A stretch of 64,000 nucleotides of DNA from Spirosoma sp. KUDC1026 (GCF_013375035.1 NZ_CP056032.1:1844001-1908000), one strand, 5' to 3'. Counted from the first letter of the stretch, positions 54,510 to 63,893 are shown. Program-made: numbers and translations. The notes: a model not told the origin generated them from the letters alone.

Positions 54510-56462
54510 TTATTGAGCAAGATTGACTTTACTGCCCGTACTTAACTGCAAGGTCTGCCCCGGATCGTAGCTTAGCTGACGGGCTCGGGCTACGTATTCA
54601 CCTGGCACCGTCACCAGATGCTTGATGCGGACCGCATCACCACTCGCCGGCACCCGATTCATCGACCACACCGAGGCATCATCCCACCGACCCGATTTCA
54701 CCGTGTACATGCCCGTGTTGACAACCAGCGTAAATTCAGCCGAGGTAGCACTGTTGCAGACACCCGTTACCACGACGTAGTAGCGACCAGCGTTGCTGGC
54801 GTTGAGGTTGCTCACCGTCAGGGTTGCCGAGGTGGCCCCACTGATGGCCACACCATCTTTGTACCACTGGTAGCTGCTGACCGAGCCGCTGGCCGTAACG
54901 GTAGCTGTCAGGGTACCGCCTTCGGGAATGCTGAAGTAGGGGTTGGGCTGCTGGGTGATAGCCACCAGCGCCTGTGGTGTACCCTGGAACTCATAGGCTC
55001 CCAGATCGATCTGGCGGACCAGACGGGGGCTATTGTTGAGGTCGGTAGGGGTCGAGTTGGCTGCATTGTTTCCTTTATCAATGGCGGGAGAACAAGCCCG
55101 CAGACGGAGGTTGTCACCAGCGGCATCGGCAAAGAGGGGGTCGAGGGAGAAATTACCGATGCCAGGCGTGTTGTCCTGGGTGTCAGTATAAGTTAAGACC
55201 GTATTAGCATTGCTGGTGTTGATAATGCCATTGGGCAGATTACCCCAAAGGATGTTATTGATCAGAGTAGTAGTGCCTGACTCATTGTAAATAGCACCAC
55301 CTTGACGGTCGTCGGTGTTGTTGGCAAAGCTACAGTTGGTAAACGAAGGAGTACCGCTGAAAATATATACCGCGCCCCCTGCCGAGCGTACTCGGCCTCC
55401 GGCTCGGTTATTACTAAACGTGCAATTGACAAAGCTAGAATTGCCAGACATATAAATAGCTCCGCCAAAGCCACCTGAATTGCCAGCACCGCCGTAACCC
55501 GTTGCCTGGTTTCCTCTGAAAATGCAGTTTGTTAATGTTGATGTACCTTCTATGGTAAGAGCACCGCCGTATCCGGCTGTTGTATTTCCGGAGAATAGAC
55601 AATTGATCAGTATCGATCCTGCGCCAAGTCGAGCTGCTGCGCCAAAACCACCATTACTGCCAGCCGTGGCTATGTTATTGCTGAATGTACAGTTGATCAT
55701 GAATACTGCATTACCATTCAGCGTACCAGCTGCCTCTCCCTGGTTGCTGGCAAACGTACAATTCGTTAACGTTAAACTAGGGGCTTCGCTAAGAATAGCT
55801 GTACCGTATTGAACTCTATTATTGTTGAACGTGCAATTTGTGATTGAAGGAGTACTGCCAGCATCGTTATAAAGACCGCCACCTCCTGTGTTATATGTGT
55901 TATTTGTTCGATGATTTGTGAAGTAACAATTCCGAATTGTAGGACTACTGGTCAAATTATTCATCCCACCACCCCGGCCCGCAGCAGAAAGCGTAGCAGA
56001 TGTAATAACGAAACCGTCCAGAATAGCTGTGCTGCTCAGATTAGTATTGACAATGACGTGTTCGCTATTGTCGGTTGCTACGTCAGGTGTGCCCAGGTCG
56101 CCACTTAGAATACTGGACGAGGGAGATGTGGTGATCGAAGTGGGGCGCTCGCTTAACGCCGTTTCTAATCCGATAAATCCACCATAGATAGCAACGCCAT
56201 CTTTCATGCTGAAACTAATCAGGCGGTCAGTATTAGTATTGCCACCGGGTTTGTAGGTGCCGGCTGCTACCCAGACCTGATCACCGGCGGTGGAAGCATT
56301 GATAATGGCTTGTAGATTGGCTGAAGCACTAGCCCATGAACTACCGTCACCACTGCCATCGGGTTTGACGTAGCGTACTGTCTGAGCATAACCCGCCGAT
56401 ATGGATAGTAGACAGAAAAATAGTAATCGCAGGAAGGGAACGGATGGTAGTGGTTGAGTCAT
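54510..56462 (-). CDS. Beta-helix surface protein with Ig-like domain (intact paralogue)
   Basis: 650 residues from the ATG at 56462 (13 residues upstream in frame are not signal-like). Signal peptide to about residue 27 (SAGYAQ). Residues about 30-130 ([27 protein letters not shown]) open the parallel beta-helix, with repeats [59 protein letters not shown] to about 420. An Ig-like domain ([23 protein letters not shown]) is near 515-590, then the [10 protein letters not shown] module. No T9SS sorting domain is seen at the C-terminus. Role unknown; surface display is likely. The downstream paralogue (broken) starts 59 bases away. Confidence 0.82.
   Translation of the reverse strand: MTQPLPSVPFLRLLFFCLLSISAGYAQTVRYVKPDGSGDGSSWASASANLQAIINASTAGDQVWVAAGTYKPGGNTNTDRLISFSMKDGVAIYGGFIGLETALSERPTSITTSPSSSILSGDLGTPDVATDNSEHVIVNTNLSSTAILDGFVITSATLSAAGRGGGMNNLTSSPTIRNCYFTNHRTNNTYNTGGGGLYNDAGSTPSITNCTFNNNRVQYGTAILSEAPSLTLTNCTFASNQGEAAGTLNGNAVFMINCTFSNNIATAGSNGGFGAAARLGAGSILINCLFSGNTTAGYGGALTIEGTSTLTNCIFRGNQATGYGGAGNSGGFGGAIYMSGNSSFVNCTFSNNRAGGRVRSAGGAVYIFSGTPSFTNCSFANNTDDRQGGAIYNESGTTTLINNILWGNLPNGIINTSNANTVLTYTDTQDNTPGIGNFSLDPLFADAAGDNLRLRACSPAIDKGNNAANSTPTDLNNSPRLVRQIDLGAYEFQGTPQALVAITQQPNPYFSIPEGGTLTATVTASGSVSSYQWYKDGVAISGATSATLTVSNLNASNAGRYYVVVTGVCNSATSAEFTLVVNTGMYTVKSGRWDDASVWSMNRVPASGDAVRIKHLVTVPGEYVARARQLSYDPGQTLQLSTGSKVNLAQ
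54596..54722. repeat. 127-bp copy B of the segment shared with 51290-51416
   Basis: Two mismatches to copy A, see that entry. Confidence 0.7.
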
Positions 56463-56599
56463 AATTTGTCTTTGAAAAAGATGGATAAAAGACTGTTCCA
56501 AAAGTAGTCAACCCGTCAGAAAATACTAATCAAAAGACACTATAAGGAAACTGGTCTGATCGATTTATTAACTTATTTAGGCAACGGACCAACAAACAA

Positions 56600-56633
56600 A
56601 AACGCCACTCAACTACGTTGCTGAGTGGCGTTT
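56600..56633 (-). terminator. Terminator of the gene at 56653
   Basis: AAACGCCACTCA and TGAGTGGCGTTT pair over 12 bp with a 10-base loop; on the minus strand it is followed by TTTTTG. It separates the small exported gene from the beta-helix gene. Confidence 0.8.
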
Positions 56634-56652
56634 GATATAAGTCTGGAAGTCT

Positions 56653-57171
56653 TTACTTATCGTCGTTGCTCCGGATCGTCTGGATCAATTTTCCGTTTTC
56701 GATAAGCCGGGTTTTTAAAACCGTTTGCCGGGGAATGGCCAGCAGGAGGGTCGGCTGAATCTTCACCGGCTGGATCGTTTTGGTCTGTGAGGTATCCTTC
56801 ATCCGGATGTACCGGATCGTGAGCGTAGAATCCTGTACGAATACGCGGCTTATCGAAATCTTAGGGAGCGTATTGGTCGGCGGCAGTACAATGCCGATGG
56901 CCGTTTCTTTCGTGAAGTTGGGAGCCGTTGCCTGCTTAGGTGCGGGCGTCGACCGGGTGAAAATCTCGTTCAGCGATTCCGCACTGTCAAAAATATACAG
57001 CGTCGTCTTGGTTTTGTTGACGCTGGCGTCCGGCGATAAGCTATAGGCGGACAGCAGTCTGTATTTTAGGTTGACCTGGGCTAACGTCAACAGACTTAGC
57101 CCCATAAATAAACAGAGAAACAGCGAAGTTCGGGAAAAGCGAAATCCGTTTTTAAAAAAGAGGAAGGACAT
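56653..57171 (-). CDS. Hypothetical exported protein
   Basis: 172 residues. A long hydrophobic N-terminus (residues about 13-31, LFLCLFMGLSLLTLAQ) is a signal peptide. The mature part is beta-rich, with many Thr, Pro and Ile (LYIFDSAESLNEIF, SISRVFVQDSTLTIRY, IQPTLLLAIPR). No family was recognised. A terminator follows at 56600-56633, so it is a single-gene unit or the end of a unit with the lipoprotein at 57264 (93 bases upstream on the same strand). Confidence 0.7.
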   Translation of the reverse strand: MSFLFFKNGFRFSRTSLFLCLFMGLSLLTLAQVNLKYRLLSAYSLSPDASVNKTKTTLYIFDSAESLNEIFTRSTPAPKQATAPNFTKETAIGIVLPPTNTLPKISISRVFVQDSTLTIRYIRMKDTSQTKTIQPVKIQPTLLLAIPRQTVLKTRLIENGKLIQTIRSNDDK

Positions 57172-57263
57172 ACAAGCACTAAAGACAATATGGGCACTAT
57201 GACTCTAACGCCCTGATTCCCGGCTTCGGTGTGCTGTACGTGAAAAAAAGCCGCATAAAACGG

Positions 57264-57812
57264 TCATTTTGCTTTCGCTACTGAATTTTCTACGGTTATG
57301 TTCGATACGTTAAAGCAGGAATTCTGATTATCACTCTGGCATTCAAACAGATCGAATCGCTCGACACCATCCTCCAGCCGTTCAAAAAAGAGAGTAAAGC
57401 GAATTGGTTCGTTGCCCTGAACATCACGGGAATCCGGTGACAAAGGAATGCCTTCTGCTTTCAGCAGCGCATACGTTCGTTTGCTGCCGTGGGTGCCCAG
57501 CATGGCTTTGGAATTGAACGAAATGCTGCTGGTGGAGTTGTAAAACGCGCGGTCGTTCGGGTCTTTCATGAAGGTCATGTACAGAATCGTGTACGATGCC
57601 GTCAGCCGTACATCGGTTACGCGTACGTCCGGGTCTTCAGAATGGCCAAGTCCTCCCGTCGGATCAGGGTAGAGTCGCTGAGTGGGTGTGAAGCTCTGAT
57701 TAGGCTGATAATACTCGGCGGCATCGACTGGCGTGTTAACACCCGCCGGGTGGTTTGTTGCACAGGCCGTTAGAAGCAAAGCGCTGAGCACGAAGACGAT
57801 ATAGGTTTGCAT
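57264..57812 (-). CDS. Hypothetical lipoprotein
   Basis: 182 residues with lipobox LTAC (Cys17), so it should be a lipoprotein. The mature protein carries PNQSFTPTQRLYPDPTGGLGHSED, TDVRLTASYTILYMTFM and FTLFFERLEDGVERFDLFECQ; the pattern of a beta-sandwich is likely. It may be a DUF4352-like lipoprotein but no family was recognised. 93 bases separate it from the next gene on the same strand. Confidence 0.72.
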   Translation of the reverse strand: MQTYIVFVLSALLLTACATNHPAGVNTPVDAAEYYQPNQSFTPTQRLYPDPTGGLGHSEDPDVRVTDVRLTASYTILYMTFMKDPNDRAFYNSTSSISFNSKAMLGTHGSKRTYALLKAEGIPLSPDSRDVQGNEPIRFTLFFERLEDGVERFDLFECQSDNQNSCFNVSNITVENSVAKAK

Positions 57813-57963
57813 AGCGAACGTTCTTTACGCGATGTAAGCTATCGATTTTTAACAAAAAAAACACATCGCTGTTCGAAAACGGCTTCGGTTTCGGATGCTG
57901 AAACCAAACGACCGGGCTATTCATTCAGGTAGCCATTTGAAGAAGGCAATAAACCCGGCTGAG

Positions 57964-59013
57964 TTACTGACGAATGTTGTTTCTGTAAATTGTTAGTTCA
58001 TCGTCGCCAATCTGCTCCCGACTCTGGATAGTACCTCGTACCGTCGGGGCTTTGACGCCATCACCTACCAGTTTAGGGCTACGGAAAACCCGAAGTTCAT
58101 CCCAGAACCCGGCGTCGAGCAGCGAGGTAAGCAACAGACTTCCGCCTTCCACAAAAACGGATTGAATACGCCGGGCGTGCAGATCGGCAAGTAGCTGACT
58201 TAAAAAAGGCTTTTCTGAACGTAGCTGCTGATAAGTTATCTGATCACTGATTTCTGTTTTCTGAAAATTATACACCAGCGTCGGTTGTGTATTGTCGAAC
58301 AGGTGCAGAGAAGCGGGTAGCTGTAGCAATTTATCAATAACGATACGTGTTGGGTTCCGGCCGGGCCAGTGCCGGACATTCAATCGGGGGTTATCGATTC
58401 GGGCGGTGGTTGTACCTACCATAATGCCATCTTCTTCGCTTCGCCAACGGTGAACCAGCCGCTGGGCGAGTGGACCGCTGATGGCAATCGACTGACCTGC
58501 GGGACCACTGATAAAACCATCGGCGGTTTCGGCCCATTTTAAGATGAGATACGGGCGCTGCTGCTCAAAAAAGGTAAAAAATCGGGCGTTTAACTGACGG
58601 CCAAGTTCATTCAAAACGCCCGTCTCAACGGTAACGCCAGCGGCCCGCAGGCGGTCGAACCCCTGACCGGATACTAATGGATTTGGATCGTCATTGCAGC
58701 AGACAACCTGCTTTACCTGCTTGTCGATGAGCAGGTTGGCGCAGGGGGGCGTTTTACCCCAGTGCGAACAGGGTTCCAGCGTTACGTACACCGTCGATTC
58801 CGGCAGCAGGTAAGCATCTTCGGGCTGCACCGAACGGACTGCGTTTACCTCCGCGTGCCAGTCGCCATAGCGCTGGTGCCAGCCCTCGCCGATGATACGT
58901 GTTCCTCCTTCGCTTTCGTGAACAATAACACAACCCACCATTGGATTCGGACTGACCAGACCACGACCCAGGGTGGCCAGGTCAAGGGCCCGACGCATGA
59001 AACGTTCGTGCAT
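57964..59013 (-). CDS. ribD: Riboflavin biosynthesis protein RibD (bifunctional deaminase/reductase)
   Basis: 349 residues. N-terminal zinc deaminase domain: HAEVNAV (53-59) and PCSHWGKTPPC (about 81-91). C-terminal reductase domain: YLILKWAETADGFISG, VGTTTARIDNPRLNVRHWPGRNP, VFVEGGSLLLTSLLDAGFWDELRVF. It carries out the deamination and reduction steps from the GTP-derived pyrimidine to 5-amino-6-ribitylamino-uracil phosphate in riboflavin synthesis. It is divergent from prmC. No rib cluster or FMN riboswitch was seen. Confidence 0.94.
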   Translation of the reverse strand: MHERFMRRALDLATLGRGLVSPNPMVGCVIVHESEGGTRIIGEGWHQRYGDWHAEVNAVRSVQPEDAYLLPESTVYVTLEPCSHWGKTPPCANLLIDKQVKQVVCCNDDPNPLVSGQGFDRLRAAGVTVETGVLNELGRQLNARFFTFFEQQRPYLILKWAETADGFISGPAGQSIAISGPLAQRLVHRWRSEEDGIMVGTTTARIDNPRLNVRHWPGRNPTRIVIDKLLQLPASLHLFDNTQPTLVYNFQKTEISDQITYQQLRSEKPFLSQLLADLHARRIQSVFVEGGSLLLTSLLDAGFWDELRVFRSPKLVGDGVKAPTVRGTIQSREQIGDDELTIYRNNIRQ

Positions 59014-59184
59014 GACGTTAGAACTATAAGGTACGACTTTTGAACGGACATGATTTACAACGGCAGAACTAAAGTCTGCGCATCCCGCCCCGCAACCCGG
59101 CTATAATCCTGTCAGGAGGGCGAGGAGTTCCGCCGAAAATCATAAACTTGGTTAGTTTTACGCAAAATTACCTGATTGAATCAA

Positions 59185-60033
59185 ATGGCCACCGCCAAAC
59201 CGCTATACGACCGCCTGCGCAAAAACATTACGGCTTATTCACCCGAAGAGGCTCGGGAAATGGCGTTTATGCTGCTCGACCATTATTTCGGGCTGCGCAA
59301 AACCGATGTGCTGACCGATAAACCCCTGCCACCTAACCGGACCGAACCCGACTGGTTCAAAATTCTGGAGCGGCTGAACCGGCAGGAACCGATTCAGCAC
59401 GTGATCGGAACGACAATTTTCTGCGGGCTTGAGTTTGAAGTGTCGCCCGACGTATTGATTCCCCGTCCGGAAACTGAAGATCTGGTCCGGTTAATCATGC
59501 ACGACTTTTCGGATCGCACCGACGATGTGCCCATTCTGGACATCGGTACCGGCAGCGGCTGTATCGCTATTACGCTGGCGCGTTTTCTGCCTCAGTCGGT
59601 TGTAACGGGCTGGGATGTATCGGAAGATGCACTGGCTATGGCTCGACGCAACGCCCAGAGTCTGAATGCTGACGTGAATTTTGCTATTCAGGACATTCTG
59701 AACGTACCAACGGAAGGAATCCGCAAGTTTGACTGCGTGGTGAGCAACCCACCTTACGTAACCCGTTCGGAGGCCGCCGATATGGACCGGAACGTACTGG
59801 ATTACGAACCAGGTCTGGCCTTGTTCGTAGAAGACAACGACCCACTGGTATTCTACAAAGCTGTGGCCGATTTCTGCGTAAAGCACCTGACGAAAGATGG
59901 TGCCTGTTACGTCGAAATCAACGAACGGTTTGGCGAAGCCACGCGGGAGGTATTTGCTGATCGGGGTTTCACAAAAATTCAGGTGTACAAAGACATCCAC
60001 GGCAAAGACCGGAGCATCCGGGCAACGTTTTAA
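59185..60033 (+). CDS. prmC: Peptide chain release factor N5-glutamine methyltransferase
   Basis: 282 residues from the ATG at 59185 (an upstream TTG at 59176 is less likely). An N-terminal helical domain is followed by a SAM domain with LDIGTGSGCIAITLA and the diagnostic NPPY (188-191), which binds the Gln of the GGQ loop of RF1/RF2. The enzyme methylates release factors and makes termination efficient. Divergent from ribD, a common pair in Bacteroidota. The gene is followed by an unusual repeat tract. Confidence 0.94.
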   Translation: MATAKPLYDRLRKNITAYSPEEAREMAFMLLDHYFGLRKTDVLTDKPLPPNRTEPDWFKILERLNRQEPIQHVIGTTIFCGLEFEVSPDVLIPRPETEDLVRLIMHDFSDRTDDVPILDIGTGSGCIAITLARFLPQSVVTGWDVSEDALAMARRNAQSLNADVNFAIQDILNVPTEGIRKFDCVVSNPPYVTRSEAADMDRNVLDYEPGLALFVEDNDPLVFYKAVADFCVKHLTKDGACYVEINERFGEATREVFADRGFTKIQVYKDIHGKDRSIRATF

Positions 60034-60039
60034 GTTTTT

Positions 60040-60069
60040 GAGTTGCAAAGTTGACGAGTTGCAAAGTTG
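60040..60069. repeat. Two direct copies of GAGTTGCAAAGTTG
   Basis: Copies at 60040-60053 and 60056-60069 are separated by AC. They are complementary to short tracts just before (60120-60126, TGCAACT) and after (60556-60576) the four-helix-bundle gene. Confidence 0.75.
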
Positions 60070-60101
60070 GCTGGCGCATTCCGACTCTCATCTTTGTACA
60101 G

Positions 60102-60127
60102 CTCTTTAATCCTATATCCTGCAACTT
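60102..60127. repeat. Left flanking tract of the four-helix-bundle gene
   Basis: CTCTTTAATCCT ... TGCAACT ends one base before the start codon; a similar CTCTTTAACCTT ... CAACT lies just after the gene at 60557-60576, so the gene is bracketed by imperfect direct repeats. Confidence 0.55.
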
Positions 60128-60541
60128 ATGCCTACTGTGCATCGATTTGAAGATCTGATTGCCTGGCAAAAAGCTCGGCTTCTGTCGAGCCAGATTAATG
60201 CCTTGACGCGAGATAAAATATTTCAAAGTGATCTTGACCTGAAGCGTCAGATACGTCGATCGGCTGGATCAGTGATGGATAATATTGCCGAAGGCTTTGG
60301 GCGAGGGAGTCGAGGTGAGTTTATACAGTTTTTAGGAATAGCTCGTGGGTCTCTGTCGGAGGTTAAATCACAGCTTTATCGTTCGTTGGATAATCAGTAC
60401 ATATCGGCTAGTCAGTTTGATGAACTGTACGCACAATGTGATGAAGTAGGCCGGTTAACTGATAGCTTGCTGCTTTACCTAAACAATACGAATCAGAAGG
60501 GTCGGCGGTATGCAAAAGGAGTAAACACTAACGAATCCTAA
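60128..60541 (+). CDS. Four-helix-bundle protein, S23/IVP family
   Basis: 137 residues, four amphipathic helices: RFEDLIAWQKARLLSSQINAL, DLKRQIRRSAGSVMDNIAEGFGRG, GEFIQFLGIARGSLSEVKSQLYRSL and SQFDELYAQCDEVGRLTDSLL. It belongs to the family of proteins encoded by intervening sequences of 23S rRNA in spirochaetes; the accessory Avd protein of diversity-generating retroelements has the same fold. Function in chromosomal copies is unknown. The gene sits in a gap between prmC and a MoxR gene, bracketed by complementary and direct repeats. No retroelement reverse transcriptase was found here. Confidence 0.88.
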   Translation: MPTVHRFEDLIAWQKARLLSSQINALTRDKIFQSDLDLKRQIRRSAGSVMDNIAEGFGRGSRGEFIQFLGIARGSLSEVKSQLYRSLDNQYISASQFDELYAQCDEVGRLTDSLLLYLNNTNQKGRRYAKGVNTNES

Positions 60542-60576
60542 CTCTATAACTATCCAACTCTTTAACCTTTACAACT
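60542..60576. repeat. Right flanking tract of the four-helix-bundle gene
   Basis: CTCTATAACTATCCAACTC and TTTAACCTTTACAACT are rich in CAACT; reverse complement AGTTG units match the tract at 60040-60069 partly (CCAACTC against GAGTTG...GG). Confidence 0.55.
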
Positions 60577-60582
60577 GTGTAA

Positions 60583-61560
60583 ATGCAATCAAATACTTCA
60601 TTCACCTATCACACAAAAATCCGGGACGTACTGAACGAAATGAGTCAGGTCGTTGTGGGACAGGAGCGGCTGCTGAATCGGTTACTGATCGGATTGTTTA
60701 CCGGTGGTCATATCCTGCTGGAAGGTGTGCCCGGATTGGCTAAGACCTTGACGATTAGTACGTTGTCAAAAGTGTTGGAGCTTGATTTTCAGCGTATTCA
60801 GTTTACACCGGATCTACTGCCTGCCGATCTGATCGGTACCATGATCTTTAACCAGAAAACGGCGGATTTCGACGTAAAGCAGGGGCCAATCTTTGCCAAC
60901 CTGATTCTGGCTGATGAGGTCAACCGGTCGCCGGCAAAGGTGCAGGCCGCGCTGCTCGAAGCCATGCAGGAAAAGCAGGTAACGATTGGTGAAGAGACGT
61001 TCATCCTGGATAAGCCATTTCTGGTGCTGGCCACGCAGAACCCCGTGGAGCAGGAAGGAACGTATCCATTGCCCGAAGCACAGGTCGACCGCTTTATGAT
61101 GAAAGTATTCGTCGACTATCTCAGCAAAGAGGATGAGCTAACGGTTATGCGCCGGATGTCAAATATGAATTTTGATTATGAGGTCCAGCCGGTTCTGGGT
61201 AAGGAAGATCTGGTTGCGATTCGGAATGAGATCAATGGGATTACCATCTCGGAAACGCTGGAACGCTATATCATCGAGCTGGTCTTTGCAACGCGCAAAC
61301 CAATGGAATATGGCCTTCGCGACGAGGCTCGTTATATTCAGTTTGGCGTATCACCACGGGCCAGTATAAACCTGAATCTGGCGGCCAAGGCGATGGCTTA
61401 TTTCGACCGGCGCGACTATGTGTTGCCTGAGGATATTAAAGACGTAGCGCCCGATGTATTCAATCACCGGATCATGCTCAACTACGAAGCCGAAGCCGAC
61501 GGTGTGACGACCCTGCAGGTGATTGATTCCATTTTGCGGAAAGTAGCGATTGGACGATAA
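60583..61560 (+). CDS. MoxR family AAA+ ATPase
   Basis: 325 residues. Walker A GVPGLAKT (48-55), Walker B ILLADEVNRSPAK (near 108), LEAMQEKQVTIGE and TQNPVEQEGTYPLPEAQVDRFMMK are typical of MoxR. The C-terminal lid (RASINLNLAAKAMAYFDRRDYVLPEDIK) is complete. MoxR ATPases act as chaperones, usually beside DUF58 and VWA-domain proteins; none is adjacent here, so this one is orphaned. 22-base leader after the four-helix-bundle tract. Confidence 0.92.
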   Translation: MQSNTSFTYHTKIRDVLNEMSQVVVGQERLLNRLLIGLFTGGHILLEGVPGLAKTLTISTLSKVLELDFQRIQFTPDLLPADLIGTMIFNQKTADFDVKQGPIFANLILADEVNRSPAKVQAALLEAMQEKQVTIGEETFILDKPFLVLATQNPVEQEGTYPLPEAQVDRFMMKVFVDYLSKEDELTVMRRMSNMNFDYEVQPVLGKEDLVAIRNEINGITISETLERYIIELVFATRKPMEYGLRDEARYIQFGVSPRASINLNLAAKAMAYFDRRDYVLPEDIKDVAPDVFNHRIMLNYEAEADGVTTLQVIDSILRKVAIGR

Positions 61561-61580
61561 CGCGCAGGCCGAATTTGTGC

Positions 61581-61588
61581 TAACTTTG
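61581..61588 (+). promoter_or_regulatory. Bacteroidota-type -7 box before the Uma2 gene
   Basis: TAACTTTG fits TAnnTTTG exactly, 22 bases before the start at 61611. Confidence 0.5.
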
Positions 61589-61610
61589 TGATTAATCTAC
61601 TTAGCCACAG

Positions 61611-62195
61611 ATGATTACTGATAGTTCACAGCTTGACCCAAACGGTACGTATTCGTACGCCGACTATCTGAAATGGCAGTTCGACGAACAGATCGAACTC
61701 ATCAAAGGGAAGCTGCATCGCATGTCACCCGCGCCCAAACGGATGCACCAAAGCGCGTCTATCCGGCTTGGTAACATAATTTTCAATTATCTTGAAGGGA
61801 AGCGGTGTGAGGTATATGAAGCGCCTTTCGACGTACGGTTACCGGTGCAGAACAAACGGAAACCCGAGCAGATTTTCACCGTGGTGCAGCCGGATATCAG
61901 TGTGATCTGCGATCTGGCTAAACTGGACGACGATGGTTGTTTGGGTGCTCCCGACTGGATTATCGAGATTACTTCACCCCGAACGGCAAAAAAGGATTTC
62001 GACGAAAAATTTCATCTCTACGAACAGTCAGGTGTGCGGGAATACTGGATCGTGCAGCCCAAAGACAAATCGGTGAACGTATACGCACTCGAAAACGAGC
62101 AGTACGTCCTGGTGGACATCTACGAATCCGGTTCGATCCCCTGCCAGATCTTCCCCGATCTGGTGATTGAGCACGGGAGAATTTTTCAGCAGTAA
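61611..62195 (+). CDS. Uma2 family protein (DUF820), PD-(D/E)xK nuclease fold
   Basis: 194 residues. The Uma2 motif set is present: FDEQIELIKGKLHRMSPAP, VQPDISVICD with the active Asp, and PDWIIEITSPRTAKKDFDEKFHLYEQSGVREYWIV with the E-x-x-S/T line. The PD-(D/E)xK fold suggests nuclease or nucleic-acid binding function, but few members have been tested. Close to the MoxR gene (50 bases) on the same strand yet with its own promoter-like box. Confidence 0.87.
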   Translation: MITDSSQLDPNGTYSYADYLKWQFDEQIELIKGKLHRMSPAPKRMHQSASIRLGNIIFNYLEGKRCEVYEAPFDVRLPVQNKRKPEQIFTVVQPDISVICDLAKLDDDGCLGAPDWIIEITSPRTAKKDFDEKFHLYEQSGVREYWIVQPKDKSVNVYALENEQYVLVDIYESGSIPCQIFPDLVIEHGRIFQQ

Positions 62196-62248
62196 CCAGC
62201 GTTTTATTGACAAGTAAGCACAGCTTAGTGATTGCTGCTTAGTCAATT

Positions 62249-62761
62249 ATGTCGCAGAATCGTCTTTTTCTTTTAATTGCGTTGCTGGTCGCTGGCTTGC
62301 TCTGGCTGTACGGTACGTACTTTGCAACGCCCCGCCCCATGCACCACCTACCCGCTGGCGCGACATCGCCCAACGGCCGGCGGATGGAGAAAACGGACGA
62401 CGAGTGGCGGTCGCTGATGCCGTATGCGCAGTACCGCGTTACGCGCGACCGGGGAACCGAGTGGCCGAACAGCAGCCCCCTCACGCACGAACACAGGCAC
62501 GGTACGTATGTCTGCGCCGGGTGCCGAAACCCCCTGTTTGCTTCCAGAACCAAATTTGAATCGGGTACGGGCTGGCCGAGTTTCTTCAAACCGATTGTAA
62601 AAAACGCGATTTATACCGAACCGGATGGCAGTCGGACAGAGGTACGCTGCTCCGTTTGCGACGCACATCTGGGGCATGTGTTCACTGACGGCCCGGAACC
62701 GACCGGCCTCCGCTATTGTATGAACGGTGTGGCGATGGCGTTTGCCCCTGCGTCGAAGTAG
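62249..62761 (+). CDS. msrB: Peptide-methionine (R)-S-oxide reductase with N-terminal membrane anchor
   Basis: 170 residues. A hydrophobic segment (about 5-24, RLFLLIALLVAGLLWLYGTYF) probably anchors the enzyme or acts as a signal, so it would act in the periplasm. The MsrB body has zinc Cys pairs CAGC and CSVC, FESGTGWPSF, HLGHVF, and the catalytic Cys157 in RYCMNG. It reduces R-methionine sulfoxide in proteins. A resolving partner or thioredoxin-like protein is not adjacent. Confidence 0.92.
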   Translation: MSQNRLFLLIALLVAGLLWLYGTYFATPRPMHHLPAGATSPNGRRMEKTDDEWRSLMPYAQYRVTRDRGTEWPNSSPLTHEHRHGTYVCAGCRNPLFASRTKFESGTGWPSFFKPIVKNAIYTEPDGSRTEVRCSVCDAHLGHVFTDGPEPTGLRYCMNGVAMAFAPASK

Positions 62762-62792
62762 GGATGCTGATGGTTAGCCGTATCTTTATCCC

Positions 62793-63815
62793 ATGAATCG
62801 CAATCTGGTCGACGGTCTCAACTTTGCTTCTAAGCTAACGCCCAAGCGCGTTGCCAACGCACTTAAGGTCTTGTACAGTTATTACGCATCGCGGCAACAG
62901 GGGAAGTCCATGCAGCGGGGGTTACCCATGTCGATTTCATTCGAGCCAACAACCTCCTGCAACTTACGCTGCCCTGAGTGCCCCAGTGGGCTGCGCTCGT
63001 TTACGCGACCAACGGGTATGCTGGGCGAAGATCTCTACAAACGGACTATCGACGAACTGCACGAAACGCTATTGTACCTGATCTTCTATTTCCAGGGCGA
63101 ACCTTATCTGCATCCGCAGTTTCTGGAACTAGTCCGGTATGCTACTGATCGAAATATTTATACGGCGACCAGCACCAACGCGCATTACCTGACGGACGCC
63201 AACGCCCGCAAAACCGTTGAGTCTGGCCTCGATCGGTTGATCATTTCCATCGACGGGACGACGCAGGAGGTGTATCAGCAGTACCGAGTAGGGGGTAAGC
63301 TCGAAAAAGTGCTTGAAGGCACGAAGAATATCATCCGCTGGAAAAAGGAGCTGAAATCCAGGACGCCCCACGTCGTGTTTCAGTTTCTGGTCGTCAAACC
63401 CAACGAACACCAGATCGCCGAAGTAAAAAAACTGGCCCGCGAGCTAGGCGTCGATGAAGTTGGGCTGAAAACCGCTCAGATCTATGATTACGAACAAGGT
63501 TCGGATCTGATTCCGACCATTGACCAATACAGTCGCTATGCTGCCCAAGACGACGGTACGTACCGGATCAAGAACGGCTTTGGTGACCACTGCTGGAAGA
63601 TGTGGCATTCCTGCGTCATTACGTGGGATGGGCTTGTGGTTCCCTGCTGTTTCGACAAAGATGCACATCACCGACTTGGCGACCTGCAAACTGAATCGTT
63701 CGCCAACCTCTGGCACGGTGATGCTTACAACGACTTCCGCCAGACATTGCTGCGTTCCCGCTCTGAAATAGAAATGTGCCGCAACTGTACCGAAGGGACA
63801 CAAGTGTGGGCGTAA
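62793..63815 (+). CDS. Radical SAM/SPASM protein
   Basis: 340 residues. The radical SAM cluster motif CNLRCPEC (C56, C60, C63) lies in FEPTTSCNLRCPECPSGLR; the C-terminal SPASM domain has CWKMWHSC, VVPCCFD and CRNC, binding extra iron-sulfur clusters. Such enzymes modify peptides, lipids or other substrates. No precursor peptide gene was seen nearby (none in the flanking gaps). A -7-like TATCTTTA lies just upstream. The substrate is unknown; PqqE-like or tungsten-associated radical SAM enzymes are other possibilities. Confidence 0.88.
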   Translation: MNRNLVDGLNFASKLTPKRVANALKVLYSYYASRQQGKSMQRGLPMSISFEPTTSCNLRCPECPSGLRSFTRPTGMLGEDLYKRTIDELHETLLYLIFYFQGEPYLHPQFLELVRYATDRNIYTATSTNAHYLTDANARKTVESGLDRLIISIDGTTQEVYQQYRVGGKLEKVLEGTKNIIRWKKELKSRTPHVVFQFLVVKPNEHQIAEVKKLARELGVDEVGLKTAQIYDYEQGSDLIPTIDQYSRYAAQDDGTYRIKNGFGDHCWKMWHSCVITWDGLVVPCCFDKDAHHRLGDLQTESFANLWHGDAYNDFRQTLLRSRSEIEMCRNCTEGTQVWA

Positions 63816-63824
63816 ATTAATTTT

Positions 63825-63890
63825 GAATGAGTGAATAAATGAGGAACATCTATTCACTCAATCACTCATTCTATCATTCACTCATTATTC
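63825..63890. terminator. Hairpin and short CACTCA repeats after the radical SAM gene
   Basis: GAATGAGTGA (63825-63834) pairs with TCACTCATTC (63862-63871). Further copies of TCACTCA-like units follow to 63890. A terminator is likely. Confidence 0.5.
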
Positions 63891-63893
63891 TTT

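Noticed and set aside
60583..62195. MoxR plus Uma2 as a defence or toxin-antitoxin module
   Set aside because: The Uma2 gene has its own promoter-like box and there is no VWA or other partner; adjacency alone is not enough.
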